In this document: positions 51,156 through 59,375 of the stretch, one piece after another | Numbering within the stretch: position 1 is the stretch's first letter | Layout of the letters: the number at the start of each line of letters is the position of its first letter | Assembly (NCBI GenBank): GCA_016719485.1 | Contig: JADJZB010000008.1 | Coordinates: 186,001 to 250,000, forward strand | Source: Holophagales bacterium | Lineage (GTDB): Bacteria; Acidobacteriota; Thermoanaerobaculia; UBA5066 | DNA length: 64,000 bases | Direction: 5' to 3' | Notes under the pieces: generated by a model | Told to the model about the DNA's origin: nothing | Seen by the model: the letters and a program-made list of their open reading frames with translations, nothing else | The model's database searches: none | Translations under genes and position numbers: made by a program

Positions 51156-53066
51156 TCACTCCACGATCCGCGCGTCGCCGACGCGCCGCGTCCGGCGCTT
51201 GCGATCGAGGTACTCGAGGAGCGGGATGAGGTATTTCCGCGAGAGGCCGAGGAGGTCGCGGAAATCACCGACGCTCATCGTCCTGCCCTTCTCTGCCGCG
51301 ACCTTCTCCTCGATCCCGGCCAGGAAGGCGGAGTGGGCGATGATCTCGGGCGAGAGGCGCACGAGCGCCCCGCTCTTGATGAGGTGCTGCACGAGGCCGG
51401 CGACGACCTGCGTCTTCGTCCCGAGCGCTTTGGCCAGGTCGAGGTTCCCGGGCGCCTCGAACCCCGCCGCGCGCCACGCCTCGTCGATCCGCTGCGCGAA
51501 GCCCCCCGCCTCGTCGGCGACACCCGTTGCGGCCGACCCGGGCGGCCCCGCCTGGTCGCCGGTGACGACGAGCCTCTTCGCGGCGGCCAGCGTCGCGAGC
51601 CACGCCTCCCCCGTCGCCTCGGGCAGCTCCCGGGCGATCTTGCCGAGGAGCTCGCGGCGGCCGACCAGGAGCGTCGGCACGCCCGCCTTGCGCCGCTCGG
51701 CGAAGAAGGCGTCGGCGCGCGTGGCCATCTCGATGGAGGCCGACGCGGCGACGGCGAGGAGCGGCGAGAGCCGCATCGCAGCGCCGTCGGAAACGAGCGC
51801 GTCCACGTGGGCGGCGGCGGCATCTTCGGAGATCCCGAGGCGCCGGCCGAGCGCAGCCACCTCGAGCCCCGCGGGCCCGGCCTCGGAGAGGAAGAGGGCG
51901 GCCACCGCGTGGTCGTCGTCTCCGCAGAGGACGGCCACGGAAGAGCCGCGCAGGGGCGCACGACGGCGGACCCGCGGGCGCGCGGTGTCGAGGACGCGTC
52001 CCCCTCCGATCGTCTCCTGCGGCGACGGCCGCCGGAGAACGAAGCGGTCTCCCCGGCGCGCGGCGACCGGCTCGCGGCAGGAGAGCTGCGCGACGGCGCG
52101 GCTCCCCTGCGGCATGGCTTCGGGCGGGGCGTCTCCCTGCGCGATGAGGTGGAGCCTCGCCGGGACGTCGGCCGTCCCGGTGTGGAACCGGACGGCGAGC
52201 CCGTCCTCGAACGGCTCCTCGAGTCCGCCGAGGGACGTGAGGTCGACGGTCAGGAGCGTCGCGGGATCGACGGTACCGGGGGCGACGAGGCACATCCCGC
52301 GCGCCAGGTCGGCGGTCTCGACCCCGGCGAGGTTCAGGCTCGTCCGCTCGCCCGCCTCGGCGACGGGGCGCTCCCCGCCGTGGACCTCCACGCGTCGCAC
52401 GCGCAGCTCGCGCCCCTCGGGGAGGAGCAGCAGCCGGTCTTCCGGCCGGACGCGACCGGAGTCCAGCGTCCCGGTGACGACCGGGCCGAAGCCCTTCATC
52501 GAGAAGGCCCGGTCGACCCAGAGGCGCGCCGGACGTGCTGCGGGATCGCGGAGTACCGCCCTCGCCGCCGCGGCCGAGAGGGCGGCCTTCAGGTCGTCGA
52601 GGCCCTGTCCGGTGACGGCCGAGACGGCGACGAGCTCGGCGTCCTCGAGGAACGTCTCGCTGACCAGCTCGCGCATCTCGGCCTCGACGACGGCGCCCGT
52701 CTCCTCGTCCACGAGGTCCGCCTTCGTCCGCACGAGGACGCCGCACTTCACGTCGAGGAGCGTGAGGATGGCGAGGTGCTCGCGCGTCTGCGGCATGACC
52801 GAGTCGTCGGAGGCGACGACGAGGAGCGCGACGTCGATGCCCGCCGCGCCGGCGACCATCGTCCTCACGAACTTCTCGTGCCCCGGGACGTCCACGAAGG
52901 AGAAGACCGTTCCGCCCCACTCCGCGTGGGCGAAGCCGAGGTCGATCGTGATCCCGCGCGCCTTCTCCTCCGGGAGGCGGTCCGGGTCGGTCCCGGTCAG
53001 CGCCCTCACGAGCGCGCTCTTGCCGTGGTCGATGTGCCCTGCGGTGCCGACGAGAACGCGCGCCAT
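51156..53066 (-). CDS. selB: Selenocysteine-specific elongation factor SelB
   Basis: 636 residues, ATG. The GTPase domain has GTAGHIDHGKSALVRALTGT (G1), GITIDLGF (G2), VDVPGHEKFVRTMVAGAAGI (G3) and TKAD (G4). Beta-barrel domains with DRAFSMKGFGPVVTGTLDSG follow, and then C-terminal winged-helix repeats that bind the SECIS RNA, ending in FRDLLGLSRKYLIPLLEYLD. It brings Sec-tRNA to UGA codons, so the organism very likely makes selenoproteins. No selA, selC, selD or UGA-containing gene was seen here. hypF follows 34 bases downstream, probably in the same transcript. Confidence 0.95.
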   Translation of the reverse strand: MARVLVGTAGHIDHGKSALVRALTGTDPDRLPEEKARGITIDLGFAHAEWGGTVFSFVDVPGHEKFVRTMVAGAAGIDVALLVVASDDSVMPQTREHLAILTLLDVKCGVLVRTKADLVDEETGAVVEAEMRELVSETFLEDAELVAVSAVTGQGLDDLKAALSAAAARAVLRDPAARPARLWVDRAFSMKGFGPVVTGTLDSGRVRPEDRLLLLPEGRELRVRRVEVHGGERPVAEAGERTSLNLAGVETADLARGMCLVAPGTVDPATLLTVDLTSLGGLEEPFEDGLAVRFHTGTADVPARLHLIAQGDAPPEAMPQGSRAVAQLSCREPVAARRGDRFVLRRPSPQETIGGGRVLDTARPRVRRRAPLRGSSVAVLCGDDDHAVAALFLSEAGPAGLEVAALGRRLGISEDAAAAHVDALVSDGAAMRLSPLLAVAASASIEMATRADAFFAERRKAGVPTLLVGRRELLGKIARELPEATGEAWLATLAAAKRLVVTGDQAGPPGSAATGVADEAGGFAQRIDEAWRAAGFEAPGNLDLAKALGTKTQVVAGLVQHLIKSGALVRLSPEIIAHSAFLAGIEEKVAAEKGRTMSVGDFRDLLGLSRKYLIPLLEYLDRKRRTRRVGDARIVE

Positions 53067-53113
53067 ACCCGGAGTATCCGGGATCGCGGCCCGGGTGGCA
53101 TCATTCGCCGTTC

Positions 53114-53899
53114 ATGAAGACGACGACGACCCGGCCGATGTCGACCGAAGAGCGGACCGCGCTCGAAGGCCACCTGAACCCCGCCCCTGCCGGGTCGCCC
53201 AGCCGCGTCATGGGCCTCTTCATGGGCGTGCCGATCGGCTTCACGGCCCTGATCGTCCTGAACCTCGCCCTCCCGGGCCCGGCCTTCCTCCGCGTCCTTC
53301 TCGCGGTGGCGGTCGGCGCCGGGGCGGCCTGGCTCTTCGGCCGGTGGATGGCCCAGAGGCACAGGGAGATGTTCCGGCCCGTTCCCGAGGTCGAGGACGT
53401 CCTCCGCCGGGACCTCGCCGACGGGCAGGTGGAAGTCCGGCGCTACGAGGCGGAAGCCGTCGTGAAAGCGACCGCGGACCGGTCGCGCTTCGTCTCCGCG
53501 ACCTACTTCGTCAAGCTCGCGGACGGCTCCGTCGCCCTCCTCGTCGGCCCGCACCTCGAGGAGGCCGAGTTCCGGGGAGAGTTTCCCGCCACCGCTTTCG
53601 AGATCGCCTCCGGCGCGTCGAGCCACTACGTTCTCTCGGTGAAGAAGACGGGTGACAGGCTCGCTCCCGTGAAGACCCGCGCGCCGCTCTCGGACGCGGA
53701 GTGGGAGGAGATCGGAGACGACGACGACGAGAGCGTCCCTCTCGGGTGGGCCGAGATCGTCGAGCGGGCCGACCGCAATCCGCTCACCCGCGAGACGCTC
53801 CAGAAGCAGGCGGAGGAGCGCGCCGCCGTCGACAAGGAGCTGGACGAGATCCTCGCCGCCCAGACCCCGCCCCCGGCCGACCCGATCCGGCCGAAGTAG
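53114..53899 (+). CDS. Hypothetical membrane-anchored protein
   Basis: 261 residues, ATG. Two membrane helices near the N-terminus (about 33-55 MGLFMGVPIGFTALIVLNLA and 58-78 LRVLLAVAVGAGAAWLF) are followed by a soluble part. That part is a possible mixed alpha/beta domain (VEVRRYEAEAVVKATADRSR, TYFVKLADGSVALLVGPHLE). An acidic stretch (GDDDDESVP) and a charged helical tail come last. No family was recognised. It is divergent from selB, with 47 bases between. Confidence 0.65.
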   Translation: MKTTTTRPMSTEERTALEGHLNPAPAGSPSRVMGLFMGVPIGFTALIVLNLALPGPAFLRVLLAVAVGAGAAWLFGRWMAQRHREMFRPVPEVEDVLRRDLADGQVEVRRYEAEAVVKATADRSRFVSATYFVKLADGSVALLVGPHLEEAEFRGEFPATAFEIASGASSHYVLSVKKTGDRLAPVKTRAPLSDAEWEEIGDDDDESVPLGWAEIVERADRNPLTRETLQKQAEERAAVDKELDEILAAQTPPPADPIRPK

Positions 53900-53905
53900 T
53901 CCCCC

Positions 53906-55551
53906 TCAGTACTCGGGTCCCGACACCGGCCGCGCGTCGGAAGCGGGCGGCGTCTCTCCGGCCAGCCGGGACCTCACGGCGCGCGCCACGCGCAGGCCGT
54001 CGAGGGAGGCCGAGACGATCCCCCCGCGAAGCCGGCGCCTTCCCCGGCGGGGAAGAGGCCCGGCAGCGACGGCGACTCGCACGCCTCGTTCCGCTCGATC
54101 CGGATCGGCGACGACGTCCGCGACTCCGGGGCGATCAGGACCGCCTCCTCCGAGACGAAGCCGCGCATCTTCCTGTCGAAGAAGCGGAGCGCCTCGGCGA
54201 GCGCTTCCAGGTACGCGGCGGGGTAGACCGCGTCGAGGCGGCTCGGGACGCAGGCCGGCGTGTAGGTCCCGCGCGGGAGCGCCCGCGGCGCGCGGCCCGA
54301 GAGGAAGTCGGTGACGCGGATCGCCGGGGCCGCGTACGTCCCGCCGCCGGCTGCGAAGGCGGCCCGCTCGACGCGCCGCTGGAACGCGACGCCGCGGAAG
54401 ACCTCGGGCCCCTCCTCCGCCGCGAAGTCGGCGGGGTGCGTCTGGACGACCAGCCCCGCGTTCGCGAAGCCCGAGCCGCGCTTGTAGCGCGACATCCCGT
54501 TCGTCACGACGCCGCCCGCCTCCGACGAGCAGGCGATCACCTCGCCGCCGGGGCACATGCAGAACGTGTAGACGCCGCGGCCTCCGGAGGTCTGCGCCGT
54601 CATCTTGTAGTCGGCCGGCATCACGCCGCAGGAGGAGGCGAGGCGCCCGTACTGGATCAGGTCGACCTCGTCCTGCGGGTGCTCGATCCTCACGCCCATC
54701 GCGAACGCCTTCGCCGACATGGCGAGGCCTCGGGCGTGGAGGCGTTCCACCGTGTCGCGGGCCGAGTGGCCCAGAGCGAAGATCGCCGCGTCGCACGGGA
54801 TCTCCTCGCCGCCCGCGAGGACGAGGGCCCGGAGCGGACCGGACGCGCCGTCGCGGAGGACGTCGACCACCTTCGCCCGGTAGCGCATCTCGGCGCCGTG
54901 GTCGAGGAGGTGCCTGCGGATGTTGCGCAGGACGACGACGAGCCGGTCCGTCCCGATGTGCGGCTTGCCGTCGTAGAGGATCGTGTCGGGCGCGCCGAAG
55001 CGGTGGAGCGTCTCGAGGACGACGGCGATCTTGTCGTGCCGCTTTCCGCACGTCAGCTTGCCGTCGCTGAAGGTTCCCGCGCCCCCCTCGCCGAACTGGA
55101 CGTTCGACTCCGGGTCGAAGTCGCCGGACTTCCAGAAGCGCATCACCGACCGGTAGCGCTCCTCCGCGGCGTCCCCCCTCTCGAGAACGACCAGGGAGAT
55201 GCCCGCGTCGGCGAGGGCGAGCGCCGCGAAGAGCCCTGCCGGGCCCGTTCCGACGACGGCCACGCGCGCCGTCCTCTCGAGCGGCGGCAGGAGCAGTTCC
55301 GGGGCGCGCGGCGGTGGCGCGGGCTCGAGGGAGAGCGGCGGCTCGGGCGGTGCGGCGGGCGCGCCGGCGAGCGTCAGCTCGACCGCGTACTCGTAGACGA
55401 GGTCGGGTCGCTTTCGCGCGTCGAGCGAGCGGCGTACGACCGTCAGGTCGGCGATCGCGTCGGGCCCAAGGCCGAGGAGGCGGGCGACGAGGGCCTCGTC
55501 CGGCGCCTTCGGGGCGCGGACCCTCACCCCGGAAAGGCGGTAGCGCGGCAC
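53906..55551 (-). pseudogene. FAD-dependent oxidoreductase (COG2509 type), single-base frameshift near the C-terminus
   Basis: About 548 codons from GTG 55551. An N-terminal small domain (YRLSGVRVRAPKAPDEALVA) precedes the FAD site VAVVGTGPAGLFAALALADA. QFGEGGAGTFSDGKLTCGKR, DAAIFALGHSARDTVERLHA and FCMCPGGEVIACSSEAGGVV follow the uncharacterised FAD-dependent dehydrogenase family. The expected C-terminal GEGAGFAGGIVSASLDGLRV is split. One frame runs to GEGAGFAGG; the other supplies GIVSASLDGLRVARAVRSRL to the stop. The break is a run of six C on the plus strand (54020-54025), where seven would restore the frame. The substrate is unknown. Confidence 0.85.
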
Positions 55552-55569
55552 AGTGGGTATTCTAGGGAG

Positions 55570-56136
55570 ATGACGGACGGCCCTCTGGAGATCGAGGCGA
55601 AGTTCCGGGTCGAAGGGCGCGAGGCCCTGGAAGAGCGGCTCCGCGCGCTCGGCGCCACGCACGGCGAGCGCGAGGACGAGGTGAACCTCCTCCTCGACGA
55701 CGACGACATGTCCCTGCGCGTCGGCGGGCGGGCTCTGCGGGTCCGCACGGTAGACGGCCTCGGCCTCCTCACCTTCAAGGGGCCGGCGTCGTTCGAAGGG
55801 GGAGTCAAGTCGCGGCTCGAGGTGGAGAGCGGCGTCGACGACCCGGGCGCCGTCCTCGCCATCCTCGACGCCCTCGGCTACCGGCCCCGCTTCCGCTACG
55901 AGAAGCGGCGGACGACGTGGCGTTTCGACGACCCGGCGCGGCCGCTCGTCGTCCTCGACGAGACGCCGCTCGGCCTCTTCGCCGAGATCGAGGGCGAGGC
56001 CGACACCGTCCGCGGCCTCGCGGGCGAGCTGGGCGTGCCCGAGAGCACCTTCCTCTGCGCCTCGTACTGGGGCCTCTGGCAGGCCGCCCGCGAGGCCGAC
56101 CCCGCGCTGCCCCACGACATGCTCTTTCCCCGATGA
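55570..56136 (+). CDS. CYTH domain protein (CyaB/ThTPase family)
   Basis: 188 residues, ATG. The N-terminal EIEAKFRV is the ExExK metal/triphosphate motif. LRVGGRALRVRTVDG, LTFKGPA, VKSRLEVESGV, FRYEKRRTTW, LDETPLGLFAEIEGEAD follow in the order of the triphosphate tunnel fold. Such proteins hydrolyse inorganic or thiamine triphosphate or act as class IV adenylate cyclase. The sequence does not decide between them. It overlaps the following nucleotidyltransferase by 4 bases (ATGA). Confidence 0.88.
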   Translation: MTDGPLEIEAKFRVEGREALEERLRALGATHGEREDEVNLLLDDDDMSLRVGGRALRVRTVDGLGLLTFKGPASFEGGVKSRLEVESGVDDPGAVLAILDALGYRPRFRYEKRRTTWRFDDPARPLVVLDETPLGLFAEIEGEADTVRGLAGELGVPESTFLCASYWGLWQAAREADPALPHDMLFPR

Positions 56137-56861
56137 GGGCGCTGGTCCCGGCGGCCGGGTTCGGCACGCGCTTCCGGCCCGCCACGCTCAGCACGCCGAA
56201 GCCGCTCCTCCCGCTCCTCGGCGTCCCGATCCTCGTCCGCCTCTTCCGGCACCTGCGCTCGGAAGGCGTCACGTCGGCCGTCGTGAACGCCCACCACCTC
56301 GCCGAGACGCTCATGGCGGCTGTCGGCGATGCGTGCGAGGGGATTCCCGTCGCCTGGTCGCCCGAGGACCCGATCCTCGGGACGGCGGGCGCGATCCGCT
56401 GCGCGGCCGAGCGAGGCCTCCTCGGCGACGAGCCGTTCCTCGTCGTCAACGGCGACCTCTTCACCACGCTCTCCTTCGCCCCGCTCCGGGCCGCCTTCGG
56501 TGCGCCCGGCGTCGTCTCCGCCCTCGGCGTCCTCCCCCACGAGGTGCCGGGCGAAACGGCGCTCTGGGGCGATGCGTCGGGCCGCCTCGTCTCGCTCGGA
56601 AACGAGCGGCCGTTCCCGGGGGCGACCGGCCCGTGGCTCTTCACCGGCCTCCAGCTCGCCGCGCCGGCGCTCGTCGGGAGGATCCCGCCCGGCGTCTCGG
56701 AGCTGGCGCGCGACGTCCTGCGCCCCTCGACCCAGAAAAGGGACGGCGCCTTCGCGCTCGTCCCGTACCGGGTTCCCGGGGACGGCCTCTGGTTCGACCT
56801 CGGCTCGCCGGCGAAGCTCGCGGCGGCCGAGAAGGCGATCGCCGCGGCGGGTCTCGCCTGA
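56133..56861 (+). CDS. Sugar-phosphate nucleotidyltransferase family protein (MurU-like)
   Basis: 242 residues, ATG in an ATGA overlap. LVPAAGFGTRFRPATLSTPK then PLLPLLG is the nucleotidyltransferase signature with the catalytic Arg and Lys. NAHHLAETL, EDPILGTAGAIRCAAE and FLVVNGDLFTTL give the metal-binding Asp region. DGLWFDLGSPAKLAAAEKAI is typical of the short single-domain mannose-1-phosphate guanylyl- or MurNAc-1-phosphate uridylyl-transferase group. The sugar is not predictable. The protein would supply an NDP-sugar for envelope synthesis or recycling. Confidence 0.88.
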   Translation: MRALVPAAGFGTRFRPATLSTPKPLLPLLGVPILVRLFRHLRSEGVTSAVVNAHHLAETLMAAVGDACEGIPVAWSPEDPILGTAGAIRCAAERGLLGDEPFLVVNGDLFTTLSFAPLRAAFGAPGVVSALGVLPHEVPGETALWGDASGRLVSLGNERPFPGATGPWLFTGLQLAAPALVGRIPPGVSELARDVLRPSTQKRDGAFALVPYRVPGDGLWFDLGSPAKLAAAEKAIAAAGLA

Positions 56862-56867
56862 CGCCGG

Positions 56868-57473
56868 TCACCAGATCCGGGTCCAGGTCTGCCGCGAGCC
56901 GACCCACTCGTAGATCCCGATCGTCGCGCTGCCCGGCGTGAGGCGGACGAGCGCCTGGCGGCTCTTGCCGTCGCCGAGCCAGACCGAGCCGGGCGAGCAG
57001 TCTCCGACCGGCGAGAAGCTCGCGATGTCGGAGCGGCCGAAGCGGATCGGGTCGGAGAGGTCGCCGACCGGGTTCCCCTTCGGGTCCCGGGCGAGGAAGC
57101 CTGGGATGAAGGCGACGGTCACCTTCGGCCACCGGCGCTTCACGGTGATGGGGCCGAAGACGAGCGGGTCTGCTCCGCTGTCGATGTCGTCGTTGCGCAC
57201 GCCGTCACCGTCGCCGTCGTCGTGGATCTGGAGTGTCAGGTCGCCGTCCCGCGCGATCCACTTCACGCCCGAGTAGGCGTTGCGGAAGAGCGCGCGGCTG
57301 CGCGCCTGCGAGAAGACCGAGGCGATCTCGTGCGAAGCGGCGCGCAGCGAGGACATCCCGGCGTAGGCGTGGGCCGCCGCGGCCGTGAGGCCGGCGGTGA
57401 GCGAGAGGATGGCGAGCGTCGTCAGGAGCTCGAGGAGGGTGATTCCGCGGGCGGGGCGGCGAGGGCGGCGCAC
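56868..57473 (-). CDS. GspH/FimT-type pseudopilin
   Basis: 201 residues. A short basic leader ends in the prepilin peptidase site G|ITLLELLTTLAILSLTA, where the Glu at +5 (ITLLE) is the conserved type IV pilin residue. The N-terminal helix continues through SSLRAASHEIASVFSQARSR, then a beta-rich C-terminal domain with IHDDGDGDGVRNDDIDSG, a calcium-binding-like acidic loop. Minor pseudopilins of this kind prime type IV pili or type II secretion pseudopili. The comEA-type gene 79 bases upstream suggests a DNA-uptake context. Confidence 0.9.
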   Translation of the reverse strand: MRRPRRPARGITLLELLTTLAILSLTAGLTAAAAHAYAGMSSLRAASHEIASVFSQARSRALFRNAYSGVKWIARDGDLTLQIHDDGDGDGVRNDDIDSGADPLVFGPITVKRRWPKVTVAFIPGFLARDPKGNPVGDLSDPIRFGRSDIASFSPVGDCSPGSVWLGDGKSRQALVRLTPGSATIGIYEWVGSRQTWTRIW

Positions 57474-57552
57474 GTCGTCACCTGTCGGCGGGTCGCGAGG
57501 TCGGCGAAGCGGGCGCGGGCCGGGAGATCGCTCTCCCGGCCCGCGCGGCGCG

Positions 57553-57960
57553 TCACTTGCCGGTCTTCTCCGCGGGGGCGGGCGCCTTCGTCTTCGGCGC
57601 GGCCTTGGCGGTGGTCCCCTTCGACGAGACCTTCTCGGTCAGGGTCGTCGGGCCGGAGACGGCGACGTACGGCTTGAGCGTCGTGAACATCTTCTCGCCG
57701 ATCCCAGCCACCTCCATCAGGTCCTCGGCGCGCTTGAAGGGGCCGTTCTTCTCGCGGTGGGCGATGATCTTCCCGGCCAGCGAAGGGCCGACGCGCGGCA
57801 GGCGGGCGAGCTCGTCGGCGGAGGCCTGGTTCACGTTGACGGTCTTCTTCGCCGGCGCGGGGGCGGCGGTGTCCGTGGCGTTCGCCGGAGAGGCGGCGGC
57901 GAGGAGGGCGACGACGCCGAGGGCGAGTGCGAACGTGCGGGCAGCGTTGCGAATGAACAT
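57553..57960 (-). CDS. comEA: ComEA-like helix-hairpin-helix DNA-binding protein
   Basis: 135 residues. A signal peptide (FALALGVVALLAAASPANA) and a short Pro/Ala spacer precede a single ComEA domain (about 38-98): VNVNQASADELARLPRVGPS, LAGKIIAHREKNGPFKRAED, VAGIGEKMFTTLKPYV. The two hairpin GxG motifs are present. A Lys/Thr/Ala/Pro tail ends the protein. Periplasmic ComEA binds incoming double-stranded DNA during natural transformation. Single-HhH exported proteins of other roles are also known. Confidence 0.9.
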   Translation of the reverse strand: MFIRNAARTFALALGVVALLAAASPANATDTAAPAPAKKTVNVNQASADELARLPRVGPSLAGKIIAHREKNGPFKRAEDLMEVAGIGEKMFTTLKPYVAVSGPTTLTEKVSSKGTTAKAAPKTKAPAPAEKTGK

Positions 57961-58474
57961 GGTGTTCTCCTTCTTTCACTTCGGTGGGACTGCCCCGGGT
58001 CGGGGCGGTGGACGTTCGTGGCTTCGGTCGGTTTGTCTCTGCTTCGCTCGGGCGCTGGTGGCCGGCTAAGGTCTCTTCTGCATCCCGGCTCTCCCTTCGT
58101 TCTGGCTTTCGTTCGGTGATGCCGGGTCCATCGCAACGCGGGTGCCCGCCGACGCTGGAACTCTCTAAACAACTGAGAATGAGCATGTTGCCGGAACGCC
58201 ACGGCGACGCGTAGCCCGTGACCCGACAGGTTTACCTGGCGACCGCGGGCCGACTCCAGGTCCCGAGGCCGCATCCCGGGCGGATCGCGGGTTTCCAGAC
58301 GATTCCGGGTGGCGGTGACAGGAACTCCTGTCGCCCTTGCGATCCATGCCGACCCGGCTCGTCTCCGCGCTAACATGAGACGGTCTCGTACGTGCGGAGG
58401 TTTGGAGTGCCGACCGGGTTCCGGCGAAAGGGTAGGGAAGTCGCTGCACGCCCAGGCGGCGCGGGGAGCGGTGC
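57961..58474. other. 514-bp gene-free region with several hairpins
   Basis: The gap separates divergent comEA and a LuxR-type gene, much longer than other gaps here. It contains a lower-GC patch at about 58164-58193 (CTCTCTAAACAACTGAGAAT), possibly a promoter. A nested hairpin CTCCGC (58363-58368)/GCGGAG (58394-58399) with an inner GAGA/TCTC lies further on, as does a GACAGG/CCTGTC stem at about 58316-58338. On the minus strand a CCAGG-TAAA-CCTGT stem and a CACGG/CCGTG stem lie between about 58207 and 58250. No riboswitch class could be assigned. Confidence 0.5.
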
Positions 58475-59110
58475 GTGATCCGGCGTGGCCGGCCAGCGCT
58501 GCTCCTCCTCGAGAGCGATCCCTGGCGGCGCGAGAGCCTCGTCACCTTCCTCGCGGCCGAGGGCTTCGACGTGACGACGGAGGACGCGGCCGCCGAGCCC
58601 GAGCCCGAGTTCGTCCTGGTCGGCCTGGGCGACGAGCCCGGTTCCCCGACCGCCCGCATCGAGAGGATTCGCGCCCGGCACCCGGAGGCCAAGGTCGTCG
58701 CCTTCGTCCGCGAGGTGAACGCGCGGACGACGTTTCCCTGCCTGATGGCCGGCGTGAAGGGAATCCTGCCGCAGTCGGCCGGGGCCGCCGAGCTGCGGCA
58801 CGCGATCCGCTGCATCCGCGAGGGGTCGCTCTGGACGCCGCGCGCCGTCCTCTCCGAGTGGGTCGAACGCGTCGCCCGGCTCGGGCTCTCCGCCGGCAAC
58901 GCCTTCACCCGATCCGAGCAGCGGGTCCTCGAAGCCGTGCGCGAGGAGCTCTCGAACAAGGACATCGCCCGGCGGCTCGGCGTGACCGAGGCGACGGTGA
59001 AGTTCCACGTGGGGAAGCTCCTGAAGAAGACGGGCGCCGCGGACCGCCGCGAGCTGGCCCGCTTCGCGAGCGAGACGCTACCGGCCCTCGCCGGCGACCT
59101 CGATACCTAG
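58475..59110 (+). CDS. LuxR/NarL-type regulator with receiver domain lacking the phospho-Asp
   Basis: 211 residues, GTG start. Residues about 5-120 have a receiver-like fold (ALLLLESDPWRRESLVTFLA, then GVKGILPQSAGAAELRHAIR with the conserved Lys). The beta-3 strand reads FVLVGLGDEPG, so the phosphorylatable Asp is Gly. The C-terminal LuxR HTH (about 145-205) is complete: FTRSEQRVLEAVREELSNKD followed by IARRLGVTEATVKFHVGKLL. Control is therefore probably by level, ligand or partner rather than phosphorylation. Confidence 0.88.
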   Translation: MIRRGRPALLLLESDPWRRESLVTFLAAEGFDVTTEDAAAEPEPEFVLVGLGDEPGSPTARIERIRARHPEAKVVAFVREVNARTTFPCLMAGVKGILPQSAGAAELRHAIRCIREGSLWTPRAVLSEWVERVARLGLSAGNAFTRSEQRVLEAVREELSNKDIARRLGVTEATVKFHVGKLLKKTGAADRRELARFASETLPALAGDLDT

Positions 59111-59122
59111 ACCTCGGTCTAG
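59107..59122. promoter_or_regulatory. CTAGACC palindrome at the end of the LuxR-type gene
   Basis: CTAGACC-TC-GGTCTAG is a perfect 7-bp dyad that includes the stop codon of the regulator gene. The half-site CTAGACC recurs at about 59174-59180. It may be an operator or a hairpin. Confidence 0.35.
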
Positions 59123-59280
59123 TCAGAGCTCGACTTCGGGCGAAACTCTGTCTCGACTATTTTCCGTCTGCTCCTAGACCGGAAGATCGTGGCCCGGCCG
59201 CCAAGCCGGAAGCATATTTCCGTCAGTCCCAGAGGCCCGGAGCCTCGCACTCCTCCGAAGGGACTCTCACTCCTCCGCAC

Positions 59281-59323
59281 GGGGCGGTTGCGCGGGCCGG
59301 TGCAACCGCCCCCCTCTTTTTTT
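59281..59323 (+). terminator. Intrinsic terminator between the LuxR-type and UbiA genes
   Basis: GGGGCGGTTGC (59281-59291) pairs with GCAACCGCCCC (59302-59312), followed by CCTCTTTTTTT. This is a classical stem and T-run, ending about 53 bases before the ubiA-type start. CACTCCTCCG occurs twice just upstream. Confidence 0.88.
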
Positions 59324-59375
59324 CGGAGGGGTTCCCCGACGTGCCCCAATTCAGACCGCTTACACTCCCCCGCCG

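Noticed and set aside
51121..51268. ATG at 51268 as the start of hypF
   Set aside because: It would overlap selB by over 100 bases and add a low-complexity Ser/Arg run absent from HypF.
48760..53066. In-frame UGA (selenocysteine) codon in genes near selB
   Set aside because: The apparent breaks here are frameshifts, not single UGA codons in an otherwise continuous frame, and no SECIS-like hairpin was recognised.
58200..58260. GEMM (cyclic di-GMP) riboswitch upstream of comEA on the minus strand
   Set aside because: Pieces like GGTAAACC and CACGGG occur, but the tetraloop stem, the GACGCAAAGCC run and the closing stem of the class are missing.
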